Shown: one piece after another, positions 52,188-60,247 of the stretch
How positions within the stretch are numbered: position 1 is the first letter of the stretch
How the letters are laid out: each line of letters opens with the position of its first letter
Assembly: GCA_947177035.1 (NCBI GenBank)
Contig: CAMWSS010000002.1
Coordinates: forward strand, 1 to 64,000
Origin: an uncultured Porphyromonadaceae bacterium
GTDB lineage: Bacteria; Bacteroidota; Bacteroidia; Bacteroidales; Muribaculaceae
Length of the DNA stretch: 64,000 bases
Reading direction: 5' to 3'
The notes under the pieces: generated by a model
Database searches by the model: none
What the model saw: only the letters and a program-made list of their open reading frames with translations
What the model was told of the DNA's origin: nothing
Program-made: the position numbers and the translations under genes

Positions 52188-55010
52188 TCAGCGGAGAAAA
52201 ACCTTCTGGCCGTTGATGATGTAGAGACCGCGGGTGGGGTTGGCGACACGGCGTCCGTGCAGATCATAGACCACGGTGGCGGCGGGAGCGTCGGCACACT
52301 CAGTCTCGACAATGGAGCTCTGGTCGCCGCCGAAGTTGCTCTGGCCGGGTTTCTGGTAGACGCGGACATAGTCGAACTCGGTGGTGTAGACAGTGCCGCC
52401 GGTCGGGTTGGCCGCGAAGCCGCCGTTGCCGACGCTCTGGTTCAGGATCACGAAGAACGGCTTGTCGAAAGGCCACGATGGCTTGTTGGTGTTTCTGTCG
52501 ATGAGCTTGCTGTTGCCCTTGTCGATGAAGTGGACACTCTTGCCGTCGACGAACCATTCAAGCGACGTCGGGGTCCACTCGAGAGCGAAGGTGTGGGGCA
52601 CAGAATAGTCGATGGGCTGCGGATTGCCCCAACCTCCATAACCGTTGTAGTTGCTCCACACGCCGTGGGCGGTATGGTGTGACGATGTCGGGTTCTTGGC
52701 CGCTTCCCATATGTCGATCTCGCCGCATTCCGGCCAGTCGGGATCAGTGAAATCGTGAGGCATCATCCAGAATGCCGGGAAGGTGCCGAGCTGCCAGTTG
52801 CACATCACGCGGGCCTCGACATAACCGTAAGTGAAGTAGAAGTGGTCTTCGCTCCACACGGCGCCGGTGGTCCAGCGGCCGTCCTGCTCCTTGGCGGTGA
52901 GGACGAGGCGGCCCCCCTGCACGTTGCGCAGCGAGTTGTCTTCAATGATATATTTGGCCCATGCCGCGCCCGGATTCACCCACGGGGTCTGCCAGTGGTT
53001 CTCCATGTCGGCCGGAGTGCCGTCAGGCTCGTTGAACTCCACGTTCCACACGAGTTTGTATCCGTCCTTCTCGCGCGGATCGACATAGTCGCCGCCGGCA
53101 TATTCAGCGGCGAGACTGACTTCGGCTCCGAGCATACACGACGCTTCGACGGTGCCGCTGTTGCGGAAGAGATCGCCGTCGATCACAGCTTCGAATGTCT
53201 GGGCGTTGCCCCACTTGCTTTCGCGAGACGGAAAGCCATAAGTCACGGTGACAGACTCGAGGTGCTGGCCCGAAGGAGGCACGGCCGTGAAGAGCAGCGC
53301 GCGCGCCGCGGGCCTGACGCCGGCAAGGTCAGCGCCCTCCACGTCGACAAGTGTGCCGCCTGTGTAACCGAGATTAACGGTGAAATCAGAGTTCATGACC
53401 ATGAGCGGAGCATCGATGATGGCGCCATTGTTGTAGACGATGCTGCTGCCCTTGGCGGTGGCGCCGGCGGGATCATCGCTGCCGAGGTCGACTTTGAAGC
53501 GAACACGATACACGCCCGGCTCCAGGCTGGCTGGAATAGTGAATGCCGGTGGATTGACCTGACTACCCTGCGACTTAGCCACCAGTTCAGTGGCGGGATC
53601 GAACTGGCCGTCGTTGTCAAGGTCAACATAAACGTATCCGTTCATGGCGCCGGAAGTGTGGCCGAAAGTGGCGGTGACCGCCTCACCCTGCTTCACCACA
53701 AACGGAGCTTCATCCATCAGCGAATGATAGAGCAGACGGTCAAGTCCCTGGCTCACGCTGCGGTTCTGACGGCCGCGGGAGGTGGAGAGACTCACCGACT
53801 CGGTGGCGCGGTTATATTTTGCAGAGCTGAGTATGGTGCCGTCTGGGTAGTTCACTCCGTAAGGGCCGGTTGGGGTGACCGGATCAGGCTCCACGTTGGC
53901 CGACTGGTTGGCGGTCAGGCCGCTCCATTCGAGCGCTTCTATCTGCTCGTCGGTAAGAGCCGTGTCATAGAAACGGACAGACTTGACAGTGCCGGTCATA
54001 TAATTCAGCGTGCCCGAATTCACTGACTTAGGACACACAACGCCTCCGATCGTCAGCGCGTCGGGAGCCTCGTCGATGTTGCCATAGCCTATCACGCCAT
54101 AGTCGCCGAGCTTGTTGAGGTCATAGGTGGCGATGCGGGTGCCGTCGACAAAAGCCCACATACCCACCGCGGGGTCAGACACGAAGACCACCTTGTGAGA
54201 TCCGGTGCCGCCGCCGTTCATGGTGTACCAGTTATCGTCGCCGTTACGCCACACACCGCGGAAAGCGGGGCCGCCTGGACGCACCGCATAGCAGAAGTAG
54301 TTGGGCGAATTGACATTACTGGATCCTACAAGCGCCTGAAAGTCTTTGCCGTTCGCCTCCATGCTATATTCCACTGCGGTGGTTGTTGCTTTGGCGGCGA
54401 ATATCCTGGCAGCCTCCTCGGGAAAGTCGAGATCGGCGCGATAGGCGGCCACGCCGTCAAACTTCCGGTCTGTCACCGTGAGCACCGGTGCGGGAATCTT
54501 CACGTCTTCGATGGCACTCTTGTCGGGAGCCGAGGTCTGGGTCAGGACGAACTGACAGCCATCGTCGGTGGTGTTGACGCCACCGCCCCAGTTATAGACC
54601 AGGAATCCGAGGGCTGCCCTGGTCTGGTTGAACTGGCTGGAACCGTTGACGATGATATAGTAGCCGCTGGCGGCACTCGACTTAAACGACCATCCTTTGG
54701 CCGGCTTGGCGGAACTCACCTGCAACTGCGTGTCGTTGGCGGCCGAAGGGTCGACATAGTTGTCGGAGATGCCGTTGCGGATATCAAACGACCCGTCGCC
54801 ACGATCGATGAGATACCATTTGCCCCGCTCGGTCACGCTGCTGTTGCCGACAAGGCCTCCGCCTTTTTCGGTCGCATACTTGCTGTCACGGTTACTTTTG
54901 ATTGTGAAGTAGACGGGCTGTTGCTCCGTCCATCCGACGGGAGTATCGGCAAATAACGCTCCCGTAGCTGTCAGCACGACCGACAGCAGAGCCACCAGAG
55001 ATTTGTGCAT
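52188..55010 (-). CDS. Multi-domain secreted GH16 beta-glucanase
   Basis: A 940-residue secreted enzyme (signal peptide 1-21). Residues about 28-180 are a lectin-like beta module related to the two in the SGNH protein (YYIIVNGSSQFNQTRAALG). A LamG/concanavalin-like domain (about 195-370) and a GEVED-like segment (VYVDLDNDGQFDPATELV) follow. The C-terminal GH16 domain (about 655-900) has FPAFWMMPHDFTDPDWPECG and EIDIWE at 764-769. Glu764 is the nucleophile and Glu769 the acid/base, in the ExDxxE spacing of laminarinase-type enzymes. It likely cuts beta-1,3- or mixed-linkage glucans. The tail (DLHGRRVANPTRGLYIING) is of the shared secretion type. Confidence 0.9.
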   Translation of the reverse strand: MHKSLVALLSVVLTATGALFADTPVGWTEQQPVYFTIKSNRDSKYATEKGGGLVGNSSVTERGKWYLIDRGDGSFDIRNGISDNYVDPSAANDTQLQVSSAKPAKGWSFKSSAASGYYIIVNGSSQFNQTRAALGFLVYNWGGGVNTTDDGCQFVLTQTSAPDKSAIEDVKIPAPVLTVTDRKFDGVAAYRADLDFPEEAARIFAAKATTTAVEYSMEANGKDFQALVGSSNVNSPNYFCYAVRPGGPAFRGVWRNGDDNWYTMNGGGTGSHKVVFVSDPAVGMWAFVDGTRIATYDLNKLGDYGVIGYGNIDEAPDALTIGGVVCPKSVNSGTLNYMTGTVKSVRFYDTALTDEQIEALEWSGLTANQSANVEPDPVTPTGPYGVNYPDGTILSSAKYNRATESVSLSTSRGRQNRSVSQGLDRLLYHSLMDEAPFVVKQGEAVTATFGHTSGAMNGYVYVDLDNDGQFDPATELVAKSQGSQVNPPAFTIPASLEPGVYRVRFKVDLGSDDPAGATAKGSSIVYNNGAIIDAPLMVMNSDFTVNLGYTGGTLVDVEGADLAGVRPAARALLFTAVPPSGQHLESVTVTYGFPSRESKWGNAQTFEAVIDGDLFRNSGTVEASCMLGAEVSLAAEYAGGDYVDPREKDGYKLVWNVEFNEPDGTPADMENHWQTPWVNPGAAWAKYIIEDNSLRNVQGGRLVLTAKEQDGRWTTGAVWSEDHFYFTYGYVEARVMCNWQLGTFPAFWMMPHDFTDPDWPECGEIDIWEAAKNPTSSHHTAHGVWSNYNGYGGWGNPQPIDYSVPHTFALEWTPTSLEWFVDGKSVHFIDKGNSKLIDRNTNKPSWPFDKPFFVILNQSVGNGGFAANPTGGTVYTTEFDYVRVYQKPGQSNFGGDQSSIVETECADAPAATVVYDLHGRRVANPTRGLYIINGQKVFLR

Positions 55011-55078
55011 GGTGTGTGATTTGAGGTAAAAAAGAATTAAAAAGTTAACTAAAACACGCGATTTGCGCTATTCAGCCG

Positions 55079-55110
55079 CAAATATAGTGAATTTTCCAAA
55101 ATAAATACAA
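55079..55110 (-). promoter_or_regulatory. Promoter of the GH16 gene
   Basis: TTG (55108-55110), 21 bases, TATATTTG (55079-55086) on the minus strand, 69 bases before the start codon. Confidence 0.7.
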
Positions 55111-55158
55111 CTTTTGCGAAATAATTTATACTACAGCAAAGATGACAATATACATACA

Positions 55159-55194
55159 CAGAGAGAGGCCGCGTGCGCACGCGGCCTCTCTCTG
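55159..55194 (-). terminator. 36-bp perfect palindrome after the large glycosidase gene
   Basis: All 36 bases are palindromic (core CCGCGTGCGCACGCGG). It starts 20 bases after the stop codon at 55215, where a terminator is expected, but no T-tract follows. It would form a very stable 16- to 17-bp hairpin. Confidence 0.75.
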
Positions 55195-55214
55195 ATATAT
55201 TGAGCGATGGAAGA

Positions 55215-58200
55215 TCAGCGGATGATGGTCTTCTGCCCGTTGACAATGTAGATTCCGGTTGAGGGATTGGCCACCGGACGGCCCATCAGGTCGAAACATC
55301 CGGTTGAAGGCGCCGGCTTCACGTCGTCGACAGCGTCAACTGATTCTATCGACACCTTATCGCTGTCGATTCCGTCAAACACGAAGACCGACGAGCGCGG
55401 CATGTTCACGGTGATGACGGCGTCAATGTCGACAGGCTCGCCGACTGTGAGACCCGAGAGTTCATCCTGTTTCTCGAACGACGGCGAGAGAATGATCGAA
55501 CCTGTGAAATAGTCAGGAATGTCGAGCGCCTCGCGCAGGGTGAATGTGAAGGAAGCGGCCGACGCGGCGGGATTGCGCAGCGCCAGAGTGGACTTGTCGC
55601 CGTTCCACGAAGCCCAGCCGTAGACGTTGGCGCGAGAGCCGTCCCACGGATTGCCGCCAACCCAGTGTGCGTCGGGAAGCACATCGGCATTTCTCTCCTG
55701 CCATTTGATGCACTCGGCGATGTCGCCCCAGAGAGCGCCTCCGTTGATGCCGTTGAGAGCCGCATAGTCGCAATACAGTTCCACCATGCCTGAACCGCAG
55801 GCGAAAGCGCAACGCAGCTCGCGCACGATTCCGTCATAACCCATGTCGGTGGCAACGGCGCCCTTGCGGGTCAGAATCACGCCATGAGTCATCAGGGTGT
55901 TGATCGGACACAGCGGTGAATTCTGCACGAAATTCTGATAGACCAGACGGTCACGATAGGTGATCCAGCGTTCACGGTCAGTGCCCTGGTTGCCGATTGT
56001 GCCATAGTCGGCCTCCTGACGCCACACTGCGTCAGTGAAGCGGAACCAGAACGGCGATGCCCATGTGCCGACTGTGGTGTTCAGGAAGATGTCGGGCTTG
56101 ATTTTGCGCACCTGCTGCTCGAGGTCGATGATGCCTTCGGCGTTTTCCTCGCCCACGGTGCCGGCGTCCGGGCCGACCGAGCTGAACTGGGCGCTGATAC
56201 CGTCGAATTTGAAGAAGCGGAAGTCATAGTCGTTCACCAGGTTTGAGCAGGCGTCAAGAAACACCTTATAATACGCGGGATTGCTGAGCTGCATGCCGCC
56301 CTTTCCGTTCCAGTACTGACGGCGGTAGTTGCCGCTGGCGCCATAACCGCCGACCGGACCGAGCCAGCCGCCGATACCGGTGTTCATGGCGGTAGCCGCC
56401 TCATTCGGTTCTTTGAATCCGTTGGGGAAGTTGCAGTTGAAGGTCCAGGTGCCGTATTCGTCCCATCCGTCATCCCACACAAAAGCCGCGATATTCGCGC
56501 CGTGGGCGTCATACAGATTCTTGCGCCACTGGCCCACAACGTCGACACACTGGTCGACGGTCATGTTGCCGGTGTAGGTCGGAGGAGCGGCATTGTTGCG
56601 GTCGATGTTAAGCTCATACCACGAATTGTAGAGCGGGAACGCACGCCAGGGCACGGCGCGTTCGCGTTCGCTGTAAGCGAGCACCGAACGGCGGGCCTGT
56701 CCGGGCGCAATAATGCCGGCCACGGCGCTGATTGTCCAGGTCTTTCCGGCTGCCAGTGTCGTGTTGCGGCTCCAGCGGCCTTCGATGGGAGTTGTGCCCT
56801 CAACCGGCACGTAGACCACGTAATGCGTGGCCAGCGAGAGGTTGATATTGCCCGACGACACATTTTCTTCCGTCTTGTTCTCGCAGAAATAGCGCACTGT
56901 CATCTCTCCTGCATAGGGCACCTGGAAAGAGTAGACGTTGTTCTCCTTGAGATTGCCTGAAAAGCCCTTGTGATAGTCACTGGTCACCACGTTGCCCTCG
57001 TCGTCGATCAGGTCCATGCCGACAATGCTGAGACCACAATTGCCCGACGAATACACGAATTCAGCAGAGAACTTGCCGGTCTCGGCAAAGTTGATTCGGC
57101 GGCTGATGCTCTTCACGTCGGCCGCGACATAGCCCAGTTCACCTATTCTGGCCGGAAATTCGTTCTGGCTCACCTGACGCCACATCGAGGGATTCCAGTT
57201 GTCAGTGATGGCCGATCCGTCGGCCATCGCAGTTCCGTCGGCCACCACTTTGCGCGGAGCGCGGGCCGGAGCATCGCCATAGACGATCTCGGGCACGGTG
57301 ACTTTCTTGTCAAAACTGATCGATCCGGAACTGGTGATCGTCTCGGTCCTGGTCTCCATGAAATAGCGCAGCATATAGGCTCCTGATTCAGGAATGGCGA
57401 GAGTATACACATTGTTGGCCTTCGCCCCGCCGGTATAGCCCACATGATAATCGGAGGCCACGACTTTCTTGCTGTCGAGATCGACAACGTCTACACCCAC
57501 AATGTTCAGGCGGTGGGTGCCCGACCGATATTCAAACGTGATTTTGTTGGCGCCGGCCTCGCGGAACACCAGATAACCTTTGGCGCCGACAATGTCGGAA
57601 CTGTCAAAACCAAGCGCCTTGACCCCGGCGGGAGTGTCGTCGCCCGGGGCCCATGAAAATGACTCGGGGGTCCATGAATTATAGGTGAAAGATGCGGCCT
57701 GCGCGCTGCCTGACGCCGTGTTGATGCCCATCGGCGACTCGACGCCGGCAAAAAGGTTGTCGCTGGCCAGAATGGCTCCGCGGGTATTGCCGACAACCAC
57801 CGGAGCGCTCACGCCATTGCCAGTGGCAACCTCATAGATCATCGGGGTGACAGCCTGCATAGCCACGTCAGACTTGGCAGTCAGTTCCATTTCGGTGCGC
57901 AGATAGTGTGAACCGTCACGCAACACAGCCCGCCACCTGATGTCAAGGTTGTCAACCGTGAAATCAGCCACCAGCGCCCATCCGTCGAAACGTTCGGAAC
58001 CGCGGGCCGCCTCGGGATCACCCTTGTAGCGCATCGCTCTGGCTGACGACATCTCCATTTCAGACGCATTGACAGTGACGCCGTTGGCAAACGTGACACT
58101 GAACAGCTCTGAACCCGGAATGAGATTCATGGCATCGCAGCCGCCGAACACAAGCGAACCGCCTTTCGGAACGAACGATGCCATAAACAGATCATTGCCA

Positions 58201-58361
58201 AGCTCAAACCCGCCGTCGGAGACCATGGTCAACACAGCCTGACCCGGTTGCTCCGGCTGAGGAAAAATCACAGACTGGGCAACAGATTTGCCGCACACTC
58301 CAGCCACAAGCGCTAAAGCGAGCGCCATGCCACAGGATGCGACTGAACGAAATTTATCCAT
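55215..58361 (-). CDS. Large secreted glycosidase, alpha-galactosidase-like barrel
   Basis: A 1048-residue secreted protein (signal peptide 1-28). An N-terminal beta-sandwich (about 40-230) is followed by two related beta modules (about 250-350 and 395-515), each ending in a DYHxG(F/Y)xG and NNVY pattern. A TIM-barrel region (about 560-900) has FVWDDGWDEYGTW, FRFFKFDGIS with Asp720 as candidate nucleophile, and WFRFTDAVWRQEADYG. This layout recalls clan GH-D alpha-galactosidases and Bacteroides proteins often labelled enterotoxin; the exact GH family is not certain. A beta domain and the tail DLMGRPVANPSTGIYIVNG end it. It stands alone between its own promoter and palindrome. Confidence 0.75.
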   Translation of the reverse strand: MDKFRSVASCGMALALALVAGVCGKSVAQSVIFPQPEQPGQAVLTMVSDGGFELGNDLFMASFVPKGGSLVFGGCDAMNLIPGSELFSVTFANGVTVNASEMEMSSARAMRYKGDPEAARGSERFDGWALVADFTVDNLDIRWRAVLRDGSHYLRTEMELTAKSDVAMQAVTPMIYEVATGNGVSAPVVVGNTRGAILASDNLFAGVESPMGINTASGSAQAASFTYNSWTPESFSWAPGDDTPAGVKALGFDSSDIVGAKGYLVFREAGANKITFEYRSGTHRLNIVGVDVVDLDSKKVVASDYHVGYTGGAKANNVYTLAIPESGAYMLRYFMETRTETITSSGSISFDKKVTVPEIVYGDAPARAPRKVVADGTAMADGSAITDNWNPSMWRQVSQNEFPARIGELGYVAADVKSISRRINFAETGKFSAEFVYSSGNCGLSIVGMDLIDDEGNVVTSDYHKGFSGNLKENNVYSFQVPYAGEMTVRYFCENKTEENVSSGNINLSLATHYVVYVPVEGTTPIEGRWSRNTTLAAGKTWTISAVAGIIAPGQARRSVLAYSERERAVPWRAFPLYNSWYELNIDRNNAAPPTYTGNMTVDQCVDVVGQWRKNLYDAHGANIAAFVWDDGWDEYGTWTFNCNFPNGFKEPNEAATAMNTGIGGWLGPVGGYGASGNYRRQYWNGKGGMQLSNPAYYKVFLDACSNLVNDYDFRFFKFDGISAQFSSVGPDAGTVGEENAEGIIDLEQQVRKIKPDIFLNTTVGTWASPFWFRFTDAVWRQEADYGTIGNQGTDRERWITYRDRLVYQNFVQNSPLCPINTLMTHGVILTRKGAVATDMGYDGIVRELRCAFACGSGMVELYCDYAALNGINGGALWGDIAECIKWQERNADVLPDAHWVGGNPWDGSRANVYGWASWNGDKSTLALRNPAASAASFTFTLREALDIPDYFTGSIILSPSFEKQDELSGLTVGEPVDIDAVITVNMPRSSVFVFDGIDSDKVSIESVDAVDDVKPAPSTGCFDLMGRPVANPSTGIYIVNGQKTIIR

Positions 58362-58389
58362 AGACTTAATATTTATTTATACTCTGCCA

Positions 58390-58421
58390 CAAATTTACAA
58401 ACATCTTTCCGTAAATACAAA
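58390..58421 (-). promoter_or_regulatory. Promoter of the large glycosidase gene
   Basis: TTTG (58418-58421), 20 bases, TAAATTTG (58390-58397) on the minus strand. Confidence 0.8.
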
Positions 58422-58485
58422 TTTTATATAAAAACCACTGTGGAATAAACCCCGATTGCCGAACACACCGCCCAAACGCTTCATT

Positions 58486-58517
58486 TTTGTCACGTCACGA
58501 AAATTCAGTATCTTTGC
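58486..58517 (+). promoter_or_regulatory. Promoter of the SulP/TPR operon
   Basis: TTTG (58486-58489), 20 bases, TATCTTTG (58510-58517), 54 bases before the start codon. Confidence 0.8.
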
Positions 58518-58570
58518 GCCGTGTTTTCCAATTTTATCATATTTCGTTTCAAGGTAATCAAAGTTAAGAG

Positions 58571-60247
58571 ATGAAACTTTCAGGAGCTATTTCGTTCCGG
58601 CCAAAATTATGGTCAACGTTCAGCCAGTATTCACTGAGCAGATTCAAAGACGACCTGGTGGCAGGCATTGTGGTGGGCATTGTGGCCCTGCCGCTCGCAA
58701 TCGCATTCGCAATCGCATCAGGCGTCAGCCCGACCATAGGTCTCGTAACCGCCATCATCGGCGGCTTCATCGTGTCGGCGTTCGGAGGAAACACCGTGCA
58801 GATCGGCGGACCCACAGGCGCATTCATCGTCATCGTCTATGGCATCATTGGCCAGTTCGGACTCGAAGGACTTGCCGTGGCCACTCTTATGGCCGGACTG
58901 ATTCTGATCCTGATGGGTCTGTTTCACTTAGGCACTGTCATAAAGTTCATCCCCTACCCGATCGTCGTGGGCTTCACGGCCGGTATCGCGCTGACCATCT
59001 TCTCGACCCAGATGAACGACTTTTTCGGACTTGGGCTGAAAGACCTGCCTGGCGAATTCATTCCGAAATGGGGCGTATATTTCCGCAATTTCGATAAAAT
59101 CGACTGGGTCACCCTGGCTGTGGGACTCGTTTCCCTGCTCATCATCATTCTGGCGCCTAAAGTGTCGAAAAAACTGCCCGGCGCACTGCTTGCCATACTG
59201 ATCGTCACCCCGGTGGTGTACTTCTGCGGCATACCGGTCGAGACCATCGGCGCTCGCTTCGGCTCACTGCCCACCGACATCCCCACACCCCACGGGTTCA
59301 CCCTCGACATGGCCACGATCAACATGCTGCTGCCGTCGGCCTTCACAATCGCGATTCTCGGCGCCATCGAATCGCTGCTGTCGGCCACCGTGGCCGACGG
59401 CGTGACCGGCTCGCGCACCGACTCCAATACCGAACTGATCGGCCAGGGACTGGCCAACGTGGTGGTGCCGCTGTTCGGAGGCATACCCGTCACCGGCGCC
59501 ATCGCACGCACCATGACCAACATCACCAACGGCGGACGCACACCGGTGGCCGGAATCATACACGCCCTCGTCCTGCTTGCAATATTCCTGCTGCTGATGC
59601 CGCTGATCAATCTGGTTCCCATGGCATGTCTTGCCGCAGTGCTCATCGTGGTCAGCTACAACATGAGCGGATGGCGCACCGTGCGCGGAATCTTCAAAAG
59701 TCCGAAAAGCGACGTCTCAGTGCTCATCGTCACCTTCCTGCTGACAGTGATCTTCGACCTCACAATCGCCATTGAGATCGGACTGCTGCTCGCCATCGTG
59801 CTCTTCCTGCGCCGCGTGATGGAGAACACCGAAATCAAAGTCTACTCCAACCAGCTTGACACCGCAGAGGGCACCGATCTGTCGACCCACGAGATGCTCG
59901 ACGTGGCCCAGGGAGTCGAAGTATACGAAATCGACGGCCCGTTCTTCTTCGGCGTCGCCACCAAGTTCGACGAACTGATGCGCAACTCGATGGCACAAAA
60001 GCCACTCGTCCGCATAATACGGATGCGCAAAGTTCCGTTTATTGATTCAACCGGACTCCACAATCTGGAAATCCTGGTGCGTTCGTCGCAAGCCGATGGC
60101 ATACACGTGGTTCTGTCGGGAGTTCGCCCAGAAGTGCGCGCCGCTCTCCACAATTCGGCCATCGACTCGCTTGTCGGCGCAGACCACATCTGCTCGCATA
60201 TCACCCAGGCCGTGGAAATGGCAAACAGCATCGCTTCAAAAAAATGA
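58571..60247 (+). CDS. SulP-family anion transporter with STAS domain
   Basis: A 558-residue SLC26/SulP carrier for sulfate, bicarbonate or a similar anion. The membrane part (about 25-420) has IVVGIVALPLAIAFAIASGV, GGFIVSAFGGNTVQIGGPTG (substrate-binding TM3) and GVTGSRTDSNTELIGQGLAN. The C-terminal STAS domain (about 445-550) has IDGPFFFGVATKFDELM and VPFIDSTGLHNLEILV. It overlaps the TPR gene by ATGA. The anion cannot be told from sequence. Confidence 0.94.
   Translation: MKLSGAISFRPKLWSTFSQYSLSRFKDDLVAGIVVGIVALPLAIAFAIASGVSPTIGLVTAIIGGFIVSAFGGNTVQIGGPTGAFIVIVYGIIGQFGLEGLAVATLMAGLILILMGLFHLGTVIKFIPYPIVVGFTAGIALTIFSTQMNDFFGLGLKDLPGEFIPKWGVYFRNFDKIDWVTLAVGLVSLLIIILAPKVSKKLPGALLAILIVTPVVYFCGIPVETIGARFGSLPTDIPTPHGFTLDMATINMLLPSAFTIAILGAIESLLSATVADGVTGSRTDSNTELIGQGLANVVVPLFGGIPVTGAIARTMTNITNGGRTPVAGIIHALVLLAIFLLLMPLINLVPMACLAAVLIVVSYNMSGWRTVRGIFKSPKSDVSVLIVTFLLTVIFDLTIAIEIGLLLAIVLFLRRVMENTEIKVYSNQLDTAEGTDLSTHEMLDVAQGVEVYEIDGPFFFGVATKFDELMRNSMAQKPLVRIIRMRKVPFIDSTGLHNLEILVRSSQADGIHVVLSGVRPEVRAALHNSAIDSLVGADHICSHITQAVEMANSIASKK

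Noticed and set aside
52755..54026. A 423-codon open frame antisense to the GH16 gene
   Set aside because: A codon-bias shadow; the minus strand holds clear GH16 and LamG-like motifs.
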